DNA from: JACVRM01 sp963809765 | Lineage (GTDB): Bacteria; Actinomycetota; Thermoleophilia; Gaiellales; Gaiellaceae | Assembly (NCBI GenBank): GCA_963809765.1 | Contig: CAWEKT010000003.1 | Location: 1,612,001 to 1,676,000 of the forward strand | Direction: 5' to 3' | DNA: 64,000 nt | Shown here: positions 36,164 through 45,477 of the stretch, piece after piece | How the letters are laid out: each line of letters starts with the position of its first letter | How positions within the stretch are numbered: the first letter of the stretch is position 1 | Made by a program: the position numbers and the translations under genes | The notes under the pieces: generated by a model | Told to the model about the DNA's origin: nothing | What the model saw: only the letters and a program-made list of their open reading frames with translations | Databases searched by the model: none

Positions 36164-36189
36164 GGTGTTGCAGTGGGGTCGTCACACCG

Positions 36190-36430
36190 CCCTACTGCCT
36201 GATGCCGAACCACTTTCACCTCGTCGTCGACACCACAGGCCGGCGCCTCTCCGCCGGGATGCGCTCGCTGAACGGCAGCTATGCCCAGCACTTCAACGAG
36301 CGACACGACCGCAGCGGGCGTACCTGTTCCAGGGCCGGTTCGGGGTGCGCTTGGTGAGGACGGCGAGTACGCGGAGGAGCCTGTGTCGCTATGTGCTCGA
36401 GAACCCGTGGAGCGCGTTGCTCATCGCCCT
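36190..36430 (+). pseudogene. Remnant of REP-associated Y1 (IS200-like) transposase
   Basis: Across frames: YCLMPNHFHLVV with the HUH-type His-Phe-His (36211-36219), then RRLSAGMRSLNGSYAQHFN with a tyrosine, RYAYLFQGRFGVRLVR-like text in the next frame (AYLFQGRFGVRLVR) and LCRYVLENP near 36400. This is the order of RAYT/TnpA_REP proteins. The N-terminal 40 residues and the C-terminus are gone and at least two slips occur, so it is inactive. Such transposases mobilise REP palindromes; here it adjoins one. Confidence 0.8.
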
Positions 36431-36933
36431 GGAGGGGCACACGACGATCTGCTTCCGCAATGCGCGAGCTTCGCTAGGCGAGCTCGTACGAGGACCTCCT
36501 CGACCGGCCGGCCGAAGTTCTCGTTGTGCTCGGTGTGTGAGCCCACGGCGACGAAGCCGCACTTCTCGAGCACGCGGATCGAGCCGACGTTGCTTCCTGC
36601 CACCCACGCGTGGAGGGGCCGCGGGAGATCCTCGACGAACTCGGCCAGGGCGCGTGTGGCCAGGCCGCGGCCCCAGAACTCCTTGCCGACCCAGTAGCCG
36701 ATCAGGCGCCGCCCGTCCTGCTCCCAGCAACCGATGTTTCCGGCGACCTGCCCGTCGTGGACGATCGTCTTCTTGATCAAGGAGTCGTCCGCGAGGAGGC
36801 GTTGCCAGTGGGCGTCGAAGGCCTCGCGGTCGCGCGCCGGGAAGACCGCCATCTCCGTCGCTTCGGGCTCACGCTGGTGCTCGTAGAAGGCATCGAGGTC
36901 GCTCTCGGCGACGTCACGGAGAACATGAGCCAC
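36421..36933 (-). CDS. GNAT-family N-acetyltransferase
   Basis: A 170-residue RimJ/RimL-like acetyltransferase: the acetyl-CoA loop is YWVGKEFWGRGLATRALAEF (about 82-101), followed by HAWVAGSNVGSIRVLEKCGF, where Asn-x-x-Ser-x-x-x-Leu is typical. It likely transfers acetyl from acetyl-CoA to an amine. The last 20 residues (LAHCGSRSSCAPPGR) read into the antisense of the transposase remnant, so the native end was probably replaced when the element arrived. Confidence 0.88.
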   Translation of the reverse strand: MAHVLRDVAESDLDAFYEHQREPEATEMAVFPARDREAFDAHWQRLLADDSLIKKTIVHDGQVAGNIGCWEQDGRRLIGYWVGKEFWGRGLATRALAEFVEDLPRPLHAWVAGSNVGSIRVLEKCGFVAVGSHTEHNENFGRPVEEVLVRARLAKLAHCGSRSSCAPPGR

Positions 36934-37067
36934 GGCGCTTGAGGCTACCTCGTGGCAATACGAGGACGTCAGGTGCCGGACTTCGACGTGCTGGTCGAGG
37001 CCGCTCGCTCGCTCTAGGCCGCGCTGCTCTTTCCTATTGACCTTTCGCCCAGCCCTTGAGCAACATC

Positions 37068-37107
37068 GGGTCAGTCCCCTGCGGCGACGGTGAACCGTCG
37101 CCTCCGG
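37068..37107. repeat. REP-like palindrome, right end lost
   Basis: GGGTCAGTCCCC is intact and an inner GGCGACGG/CCGTCGCC stem (37083-37102) follows, but the closing GGGGACAGACCC is missing. A decayed long-form copy between the GNAT and cyclase genes. Confidence 0.75.
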
Positions 37108-37144
37108 GCGCGCACTCGGCGCGCACAGAGGCGAGCGCAGGCGC

Positions 37145-38392
37145 TCACTCGGCTCTGAGGTAGGCGAGCACCGCCAGCACGCGGCGGTGGTCGTCGGTGG
37201 CCGGCGGCAGACGGAGCTTCCCGAAGATGCTGGTGATGTGCTTCTCGACCGCGCGCGGGGTGATGAAGAGGCGCTCGCCGATCGCCGCGTTCGAGCGGCC
37301 CTCGGCCATCAGTTCCAGCACCTCGCGCTCGCGCGGGCTCAGGTCATCGAGCGGGTCGTGCTCGCGCCGCCGGCCGACGAGTTGCGTCACGAGCGTGGGG
37401 TCGAGCGCCGAGCCGCCCTGAGCGACCCGGCGGACGGCGGCAGCGAACTCGTCGATGTCGGCGACCCGGTCCTTGAGCAGGTAGCCGACACCCTCCGCGC
37501 TCTCGGCCAGGAGCTCCATCGCGTACGCCGGCTCGACGTACTGGGAGAGCACGAGTACGCCGACGTCCGGGTAGGTCGACCGGATCTCCTGCGCCGCGCG
37601 CAAGCCCTCGTCGGTGTGCGTCGGCGGCATGCGGATGTCGACCACGGCGACGTCGGGCGAGTAGCTCCGCACCTTCAGCAGCAGGTCCTCGGCCGTCCCC
37701 GACTGGCCGACGACCTCCAGGCCCGCCTCGGTGAGCAGCCGGGCGATCCCCTCGCGCAGGAGCACGGCGTCGTCGGCGAGGACGACCTTGAGCCGCTCCT
37801 CCGACGCCGTCGGGCCGCCGACCGGCTGCGCCTGCGCGTCGGCGAAGCGCAGGGGCGGGAACTCCGTCGGCAGTCCGTCGGCGACGACCTGGAAGACGCG
37901 ATCGGGCGCGTCGATGCCCTTGAGCGCCCGCTCGCCAAGGTCGCGCGGCTCCGCCTCGAGGGCGTCGCCGACAAGGACTCGCGTCGCCTCGGAGAACAGC
38001 ACCTGGCCGCCGTGGCCGATCGCGCAGATGCGGGCGGCGCGGTGCAGGTCGATGCCGACGTAGTCGCCCTCCTCGAGCGTGGGCGTGCCGGTGTGCAGGC
38101 CCATGCGAACCTTGAGCGGCAGATCCTGCGGCCAGGCGTGCGCCAGGTGGGCGCGCTGGGCCGACACGGCTGCCGTCACCGCCTGACCCGGGTCGGAGAA
38201 CGCGGCACAAAACTCATCCCCACGCGCGTCGACTTCGTGCCCGTCGTGCCCGGCGATGGCCTCGCGCATCAGGCGCCGGTGGTCGGCGATCGCGCGCGCG
38301 TAGTCGTCGCCCAAACGCTGGACGAGCCCCGTGGAGTCCTCCACGTCGCTGAAGAGGAAGGTGACTTCCCCGGTCGGGAGCGAGCCGGACAC
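37145..38392 (-). CDS. Class III cyclase fused to a NarL-type response regulator
   Basis: A 415-residue three-domain protein. Residues 8-175 are an adenylate/guanylate cyclase homology domain: VTFLFSDVEDST (metal Asp), VDARGDEFCAAF (second Asp), VRMGLHTG and DYVGIDLHRAARI, where the usual Asn before the transition-state Arg is His. Residues 203-320 are a receiver (VVLADDAVLL, phospho-Asp in VVDIRMP, Lys in YLLKDRV). Residues 350-410 are a LuxR helix-turn-helix (SPREREVLELMAEGRSNAAI). GTG 38392 lies 19 bases after the histidine kinase stop. It is the likely DNA-binding output of that kinase. Confidence 0.92.
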   Translation of the reverse strand: MSGSLPTGEVTFLFSDVEDSTGLVQRLGDDYARAIADHRRLMREAIAGHDGHEVDARGDEFCAAFSDPGQAVTAAVSAQRAHLAHAWPQDLPLKVRMGLHTGTPTLEEGDYVGIDLHRAARICAIGHGGQVLFSEATRVLVGDALEAEPRDLGERALKGIDAPDRVFQVVADGLPTEFPPLRFADAQAQPVGGPTASEERLKVVLADDAVLLREGIARLLTEAGLEVVGQSGTAEDLLLKVRSYSPDVAVVDIRMPPTHTDEGLRAAQEIRSTYPDVGVLVLSQYVEPAYAMELLAESAEGVGYLLKDRVADIDEFAAAVRRVAQGGSALDPTLVTQLVGRRREHDPLDDLSPREREVLELMAEGRSNAAIGERLFITPRAVEKHITSIFGKLRLPPATDDHRRVLAVLAYLRAE

Positions 38393-38411
38393 GAGGGGCG
38401 AGTCTAGAGCG

Positions 38412-41400
38412 CTACGACAGGGGAATCTCGGCGCGCACCGTCGTGCCCTGCCCCGGCGTGCTCTCCACGGCCAGGCGCCCGTCGAGCGCCTCGACGCGAT
38501 CGGCGAGCCCGCGCAGGCCGCTGCCGCCCGTCGGGTCGGCCCCGCCGACGCCGTCGTCGGCGACCTCCACGACCGCGAAGCCGTTCTGCTGCGCCACGCG
38601 CACGATGGCCGCCGTCGCCTCGGCGTACTTCGAGACGTTCGTCAGCGCCTCCGCGATGACGTAGTAGGCGGCCGCCTCGACCTGGCTCGGCAGGCGTCCC
38701 TCGGGCACCTCCTCGAGCTTGACGGGCAGCGTTGCTCTCGCCGCCAGCGAGGCGAGCGCGGCACCCAGCCCGCGCTCGGTGAGCACTGCCGGATGGATGC
38801 CGCGGGCGAGCTCGCGCAGCTCCTCGAGCGCGAGTGCGAGCTCGATGCTCGCGCCGGAGAGCAGCTCGTCGGCGGCGTGCATGTCCGAGCCGAGCTTCGC
38901 CTGCGCGAGCCGCAGCGAGAGAGAGAGCGAGACGAGCCGCTGCTGGGCCCCGTCATGGAGGTTGCGCTCCAGCCGTCGGCGCTCCTCGTCGCCGGCGCTG
39001 ACGATGCGGGCGCGCTGGGCGGCGAGTTGCGAGCGGGCCTCCGCGTTCGCGAGCGCGAGCGAGACCAGCCGCGCGAACTCCTCCACCCGCTCGGCGCTCC
39101 CGGGTGGGAAGGTTTGCGGCGGCGCCATCGCCGCCGCCACTGCGCCCCACGCCTGGCCCGAGACGATGATGGGAGCGCCGACGAGCGAGCTGAAGCCGAA
39201 CTCCTCGAACAGCTCGCGCACCTCCGGGGGGCTTGCGGGGGTGAGGTCGAATTGCTCGGCGCGGCCCGTGCTGACGACGGTCGTGATGGGGCCGCCGTCG
39301 AGCGTGCCGGTTGCCGCCGAGCTCGAACGAGTGCACGCCTGGCTCGCTCCAGCGGCCGACGAAGGTCACCGTCTTCCCTTCGATCCGCATCAGGTTCGCC
39401 GTTTGTGCGCCGAGCAGCTCCGCGATCTCCTCCGTCACGAGCCGGAAGATCTCGTCGGGACGGTGCCCCTGCGCCACGGCCACGGCCACGCGCCGTAGCG
39501 CAGCCTGCTCCTCCTGCCGGAGCGACCGCTCGGTCACGTCGACGCCGCTCACGAGGAGCCAGCGCCGTTCCTCGAGCTCGGGCAGCGGCGAGCAAGTCCA
39601 TGCGACGAGTAGCTCGCGTCCGTCCTTCGCCGTCCAGCTCGTCTCCTGCTCCTCGGGCTCCGCACCCGCCGCACCGGCGGCGAACGCGCCGCGCACGACT
39701 CCCTCGTCCTGGGGCCGCGCGTAGAGCTCCCAGAACAGCCGCCCCTTCGCGTCCTCGCGCGAGTAGCCGAATGCTGTGCGCATCGCCTCGTTAACCGGGT
39801 CATCGCTCAAGCGCCCGGTCTCGTCCACGACGCAGAGGAAGGCCGGCGTCGCGTCGCCCACCGCACTGAGGAAGTCGCGCCGGCGCTCGATCTCCTGGCG
39901 GTGGCGCGCGCGCTCCGTCACGTCGAGCCCGCAGAGCAGGAACCCGCGGCCGCCGTCCTCGCCCTGGATCTCGACGCCGCGCCAGAGGACGTCGAGGAGC
40001 TCGCCGCTGCCCGAGCGCAGGCGCAGGTCGAACTCGCCGGTGTCGCCCTCAGCACGCGCGGTCTCGAGGCGCTGGCGGAACGCCTCGACCTTCGTCCGGG
40101 ACGACGAACACGTCCTCGAAGGGGCGCCCGCGGACGGAGTCCTCGAGCACGCGGATCGACTCCTCGATCTTCGTGGCGGCGTGCGCGAGCGTGTCGTTGA
40201 GACGGACGATGATGCCCGCCTCGTTGATGTGGCAGAAGTAGGTCGGCGCCACGTTCACCACCGTCGAGGTGAAGTCGCGCTCGCGCTCGAGGGCGAGCTC
40301 CTTCTGCTTGCGGTCGGTGACGTCGCGCACGAGAGCGAAGAACTCGTCGCTGCCGCTCGGCGTGATGCGCACTTCCTGGTAGAGCGTCGCCCCCTCGGCG
40401 CCGTCGATCTCGTACTCGATCGTCTGGCGCTTGCCGGTCTCGAACGCTGCCTCCGCGGCGGTCATGATCCTTTCCATCAGCTCGCGCGGAATCGGATAGT
40501 CGTAGACGTTCGAGCCGATGATTCGATCCGCATCCATCCGCGGCGTGAGATCGGACGAGTGGAAGTCGAGGAAGGTGCCCTCGCGGCTGGCGCGGAAGAT
40601 CGCGTCGGGGAGAGCCAGCAGCAGCGCCCGGCTCCGCTGCTCGCTCGAGCGCAGGTCCTCCTCCGCGCGCTTGCGGTCGGTGACGTCGCGGACGATCACG
40701 AACGACTCCTCCTCGCCGCTCGGGACGATGCGCGCCTCCAGGAAGCGAGTGCGGCCGCTGGCACCGGCCAGCTCGTACTCCATCGACTGCATCCGGCCCG
40801 TCTCGAACGCTCGGTCCTCCAGTTCCTCGAAGCGTCGGGCGATCTCCTCCGGCAGGCCGAGATCGTGGACGGTCTTGCCGAGGTACCACTCGGGCGGATG
40901 CGGCAGCCGTGAGGGATCCGTCCAGCGGACGTCGATGAAGGTGTTGTCCGAGCGGCGGACGCGGAAGATGTTGTCGGGGATGCCCTCGACCAGCGCGCGG
41001 CTGCGGCGCTCGCTCGACAGCAGCTCCTGCTCGGCGCGCTTGCGGTCGGTGATGTCGCGCGTGATCAGCAGGAACTCGTTCTCGCCGCTCGGGACGATGC
41101 GCGCCTCGCGGTAGCGCTGCGTGCCGTCGCTCGTCACCGTGTCGAACTCGAACGTCTCGACGGTTCCGGATGCGAAGGCGCGCTCGGCAGTGGCCATCAG
41201 CTCCTCGGTCGTCTGCGCGGGCACCGGGTAGTCCCAGACGGACGAGCCGATGAACTGCTCGATCGGCATGCGCAGCTGCTCGGGGTCTGAGGCGTAGACG
41301 TCGAGGTAGACCCCGGCGCGGCTGATCCGGTACATGTTGTCCGGCAGCGCCTCGAGCAGCGCGCGGCTGCGCCGCTCGCTTGCCTGGAGGGCGGCCGTGG

Positions 41401-42484
41401 CGCGGTGCCGCCTCAGGTCGAGGCGCAGCGCCGCGGCGAGATCCGACACGAGCGCCTCACCGCGGAGTGACGGGTCGTGCACGAGCGCGCCCAGGAGGCC
41501 GTCCTCGTCGCTGATCGTCGTCACCGCTCGCGTCTCGTCCTCGTCCGGGATCTCGGCCGGCCGCCCCGCGGCATCGATCGTCCCGCTGCCGTTGCCGAGC
41601 GAGACGAGCAGGGTCGCGGTCGGGTCGCGCAGGAGCCGCCGCAGCTCGGCCTCGAACTCGGGGAGGGTCAGGTCGGATTGCATCAGCGGTCCGAGCCCTG
41701 AGCGGGCGAGCCGGCCCTGGAGCACGCCCCAGAGGAAGAGGAACGGCACGGCGAGGAACGCGATGGCGGCGATCAGGCCAGTGATGTTGGCGGCCGGTGT
41801 CCAGACGTCCTGCGTGGCGATAGCGATGCCAAGGAAGAAGACGGATGCCGTCCCGGCCAGAAGCACGGGCGCAAGCAGCCGCCGTGCGGCACTGCTGGCC
41901 CTCCGCCAGCGCGCGATCAGCGTGACCGCGACCGCGATCAGGAGCAGGGCCGCAACGACTTCGACGAGCGCCGTCAGCGTGGTCGCGAGCGTGTCGTGCT
42001 CGGAGACCAGAAAGGCGTTCTCCGGGCAGCCGTCGCAGTCGGTCAGCGGCTCCGGGTCGAAGGGCAGCACGATGATGTTGGCCAGGCACGCCAGTGCGTA
42101 GGCGGTGATGACCACCACTCGCTCCCAGCGCGTTGCCAGCCTGCCGGTCGGGAAGGCGAGCAGGAGGTGGACGAGTGCGGCGGCCCACACCGCGCCGACC
42201 GTCATCCCGATCGTGAAGACAAGCGAGCTGTTCGCCGTCGACAGCCCGGCCGCCAGGAAGGCGAAGCCGACGGCGATCATCAGCAGGCCGGTGCGGTTCT
42301 CGGGCCGCCGTGTTCGCGCGATCAGGCCCGCGGCGATGAAGGAGGCGCCGCTGAGACCACCGATGACGAGGGTGAGGATCGGCTGCTCGTCGTGGTCGCT
42401 CGTGAGGATGAAGGCCCCGACCGCGACCAGCGCGACGAGCGCAGGGGGGACGACGATGAGCCAGAGCCGCGTCGTGCGGCTCAT
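38412..42484 (-). CDS. Multi-PAS/GAF membrane histidine kinase, NarX-type (two frameshifts)
   Basis: About 1,357 residues. Residues 1-300 contain roughly eight membrane helices. Five PAS domains follow, near residues 365, 490, 612, 730 and 865; the first three begin with SERRSRALL-like text and end with DRKRAE, so they are tandem duplicates. A GAF domain (about 990-1130) and a HisKA_3/HATPase unit (phospho-His in ERNLHDGAQQR, about 1170, and GLRGLADRVEALDG) end it. Frames slip near 40098 and 39312, with domains continuing cleanly. It overlaps the receiver gene by four bases. The signal is unknown. Confidence 0.9.
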
Positions 42485-42834
42485 TCGAGCAGGGCTGCGA
42501 CCGCTTCCGCCGAGAGCTCGGCCTTCGGGATGAACCCGCGGGCGCCGCTGTCGCGGACGAGCGTGCCGAAATCGCACGCGTCCCGGCTCGAGGTCATGAC
42601 GATCGCGGGCGAGCTCCCGTTCGACGTCAGCGCAGCCGCGACCGCAAAGCCGTCGATGTCCGGCAGCTGCACGTCGAGCAGGATCACGTCGGGGCGAAGC
42701 TCACGCGCAGCCGCGATCGCCGACTCCCCGTCGGCAGCCTCGCCGACGACGTCGAACCCCTCGCTTTCGAGGAGCGCGCGGGCCATCCCGCGGAAGCTCG
42801 GGTGGTCGTCGACGATAAGGAGGGTCTTGCCCAT
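42481..42834 (-). CDS. Receiver-only response regulator
   Basis: A 117-residue CheY-like protein starting at ATG 42834: acidic pair in LLIVDDHPSF, phospho-Asp in VILLDVQLPDIDGF, Thr/Ser in IVMTSSRD and Lys in RGFIPKAEL. There is no output domain. It is the first gene of the operon and its stop overlaps the kinase start (ATGA). It may feed phosphate back to or away from the kinase, competing with the cyclase-LuxR protein encoded third. Confidence 0.9.
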   Translation of the reverse strand: MGKTLLIVDDHPSFRGMARALLESEGFDVVGEAADGESAIAAARELRPDVILLDVQLPDIDGFAVAAALTSNGSSPAIVMTSSRDACDFGTLVRDSGARGFIPKAELSAEAVAALLE

Positions 42835-43003
42835 GGGCGAAATGGTCGCACGGCGCGGCCCAGACCGCTGTACGGGTAACCCCACTCTTTTCCTGCTCGG
42901 CTTCCGGAGAGCGGCGCCACGTCGGAGCTACCCGACGCGAGTGTTCGGCCGGCGATCCTCTACCTGGAGCCGGCGCGCCTGGACGGGAGCTCGTGCTCGG
43001 CGG

Positions 43004-45457
43004 ATGATCGCGTCAATGCGGAGAGACCTCCCGACCGGCACCGTCACGTTTCTCTTCACCGACGTCGAAGGCTCCACGAAGCTCTTGCATGAGCTCGGCG
43101 CGGAGGCGTACGCACAGTCGCTCGCGGAGCACTGCGTCGTCGTGCGTGAGGCATGTGCGGCCGAGGGCGGCGTCGAGGTCGACACGCAAGGCGACGCGTT
43201 CTTCTTTGCCTTCCCGTCCGCCCCTGGCGCAGTAGCAGCCGCGGAGACGATGACAGAGGCGCTTGCACCGGGCCGGATCCACCTGCGCATCGGCCTGCAT
43301 ACGGGGACGGCGGTCGTGACCGGCGCAGGCTACGTCGGAGACGACGTTCACCTCGCGGCGCGCATCGCAGCTTCGGCCCACGGAGGGCAGGTCGTACTCT
43401 CGCAGGCGACCGGCGCGCTCCTCGACGGGCAGTTCCTCACCGATCTCGGTGAGCACCGGCTCAAGGACATCGAGGGAGCGGTCGCGATTCTCCAGCTCGG
43501 GACGTCGAGGTTCGCTCCGCTCAAGACGATCTCAAATACGAACCTCCCGCGGCCTGCGAGCTCCTTCGTCGGCCGCACAGCAGAGCTCGCCGACGTACTC
43601 TCGCTCGTCGAGGACGGGTCGCGCCTCGTGACGCTCACCGGCCCCGGCGGCTCGGGCAAGACGCGCCTCGCGCTCGAGGCCGCGGCGACGCTCGTCCCCT
43701 CTTACAAGGCAGGGACGTTCTGGGTCGGTCTCGCCTCCCTCCGCGATGCCTCGCTCGTGAGCGCGACGATCTCCCAGACGATCGGGTCGAACAACGGCCT
43801 TGCCGAGCACATCGCAGAACGGGAGCTGCTGCTCCTGCTCGACAACCTCGAGCACGTGATCCAGGTTGCTCCCGAGCTCTCGTCGCTCCTCAGCGCCTGT
43901 CCCAACCTGACTCTGCTCGTCACGAGTCGCGAGCTCCTGCGGGTTCACGGAGAGGTCGAGTACGCGGTTCCGCCGCTTGCCTCTCGCGATGCCGTCACCC
44001 TTTTCTGCGAGCGCTCCCGGCTCGAGCCAAGTGCGGACATCGCCGAGCTCTGTGCTCGCCTCGACGACCTGCCGCTCGCCATAGAGCTCGCGGCCGCGCG
44101 CACAAGAGCCCTTTCACCGAAGCAGATCCTGGAGCGGCTCGCCGAGCGTCTTGACCTCCTGCAAGGCGGCCGCGACGCGGATCCACGCCAGCAAACGCTG
44201 CGCGCCACAATCGAGTGGAGCTACGACCTGCTTACGCCCGAGGAGCAGCGGCTCTTTCGCACGTTCTCCGTCTTCGTCGGCGGCTGCACACTCGACGCCG
44301 CCGGAGCGGTGACAAAAGCCCACCTGGACACGCTGCAGTCACTGGTCGAGAAGAGCCTGCTGCGTTTCTCAAACGAGCGCTACTGGATGCTCGAGACGAT
44401 TCGCGAGTATGCGGCACATCGAATCGAAGTCCTGGGCGACGCGGAGGAGCTACGTGATCGCCATGCCGATTACTTTCTTGATCTTGCTCAGCGTCAAGGG
44501 CCACTAATGGAGTCCGCTCTTCAATCAGATGCGAGGCACCGATTAGTGAGTGATGAGAGCAATCTGCGTGTCGCCGTGATGCACGTCCACCAGCGTTCTC
44601 CGGAGCGTCTGCTCGAGTTCGTGAGCGCGCTCGCACTCTTCTGGACAAGCGCCGGCCGATCGACCGAAACACAGATCTGGGCCGAGCGCGCGCTCGCGAA
44701 TGCACCCCCGGAGTCGACCTTACTCCGAGCCGATGCCTTGCTCGTGCTGTCACTTACCGCGGGCCGCGTCGGCGACACAGCGAAGTCGGTCGCAAGCGCT
44801 CAGGAGGCGATTGGCATCTACCGAGATCAGCAGAGCCACCGACTCGGGCGCGCACTCGTATACCTCGCGACCGCCTATCTGAGAGCCGGGAGCTACGAAG
44901 AGGCGCGCTCGGCCTTTCAAGACGCGATCGAATATTCAGAAGGGGCTACCGATGATTGGTCCCGGGCTCTCGCATTGAGCAACCTCGGCTACCTCTCGCT
45001 GATCCTCGGTGATTACCAAACTGCGGAGCAGATGTCGCTTGAGGCAGTGGAGCTCAAGCGTGAACTCGGCAACGAGATTGGGGCGATCGAATCGCTCTGT
45101 AACGCAGGTCTTGCTGCGCTGTTGGGATTGCGGCTCGACGATGCCCGCGTGCTTCTGAACGAGACTCTGAGGGTCAGCCTGGATCTCGGCCACGACACGC
45201 TACTCGCGTGCAGTCTCGAGGGCCTTGCGTGGATGGCCGCGAGGTCATCCGAGTTCGAGCGCGCCGCCAGGCTGCAGGGTGCTGCGGAGCACCGGATGAC
45301 GGCGGCCGGAGGAGACCTCGACGGCGTGGAACAGAAGATCCACGACGAGACGCGAACGGCAATTCGGGCGGGCCTGGGCCGGAGCTCCAACGACCTGGTC
45401 GCGCTTGGCCGGTCTCTTAGCCTCGAAGATGCTGTCGAGCTTGCCCTCGCGGGCTGA
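43004..45457 (+). CDS. Cyclase-STAND ATPase-TPR regulator
   Basis: About 817 residues from ATG 43004 (ATG 43016 also fits). Residues 5-170 form a class III cyclase domain: LPTGTVTFLFTDVEGST, VDTQGDAFFFAF, LRIGLHTGTAV and YVGDDVHLAARIAA, again with His for Asn. Residues 185-440 are a STAND/NB-ARC-type ATPase: Walker A TLTGPGGSGKTRLAL, Walker B ELLLLLDNLEHV and DLPLAIELAAARTRAL. The rest is TPR-like (LGRALVYLATAYLRAGSYEEA). It has no DNA-binding domain. It diverges from the two-component operon by 169 bases. The TPR half is visibly less GC-rich than its neighbours, a possible sign of transfer. Confidence 0.9.
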   Translation: MIASMRRDLPTGTVTFLFTDVEGSTKLLHELGAEAYAQSLAEHCVVVREACAAEGGVEVDTQGDAFFFAFPSAPGAVAAAETMTEALAPGRIHLRIGLHTGTAVVTGAGYVGDDVHLAARIAASAHGGQVVLSQATGALLDGQFLTDLGEHRLKDIEGAVAILQLGTSRFAPLKTISNTNLPRPASSFVGRTAELADVLSLVEDGSRLVTLTGPGGSGKTRLALEAAATLVPSYKAGTFWVGLASLRDASLVSATISQTIGSNNGLAEHIAERELLLLLDNLEHVIQVAPELSSLLSACPNLTLLVTSRELLRVHGEVEYAVPPLASRDAVTLFCERSRLEPSADIAELCARLDDLPLAIELAAARTRALSPKQILERLAERLDLLQGGRDADPRQQTLRATIEWSYDLLTPEEQRLFRTFSVFVGGCTLDAAGAVTKAHLDTLQSLVEKSLLRFSNERYWMLETIREYAAHRIEVLGDAEELRDRHADYFLDLAQRQGPLMESALQSDARHRLVSDESNLRVAVMHVHQRSPERLLEFVSALALFWTSAGRSTETQIWAERALANAPPESTLLRADALLVLSLTAGRVGDTAKSVASAQEAIGIYRDQQSHRLGRALVYLATAYLRAGSYEEARSAFQDAIEYSEGATDDWSRALALSNLGYLSLILGDYQTAEQMSLEAVELKRELGNEIGAIESLCNAGLAALLGLRLDDARVLLNETLRVSLDLGHDTLLACSLEGLAWMAARSSEFERAARLQGAAEHRMTAAGGDLDGVEQKIHDETRTAIRAGLGRSSNDLVALGRSLSLEDAVELALAG

Positions 45458-45477
45458 TCTCCGTCGCCCATGCCTCG

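Noticed and set aside
38719..39498. Long plus-strand open frames opposite the histidine kinase
   Set aside because: They have no ribosome site or family motif and lie antisense to clear PAS/GAF/kinase coding sequence; GC-rich codon bias keeps the opposite strand open.
42835..43003. Divergent promoter region between the two cyclase operons
   Set aside because: No clear -35/-10 pair or dyad can be fixed by eye; a shared promoter region is likely but its elements are not supported.
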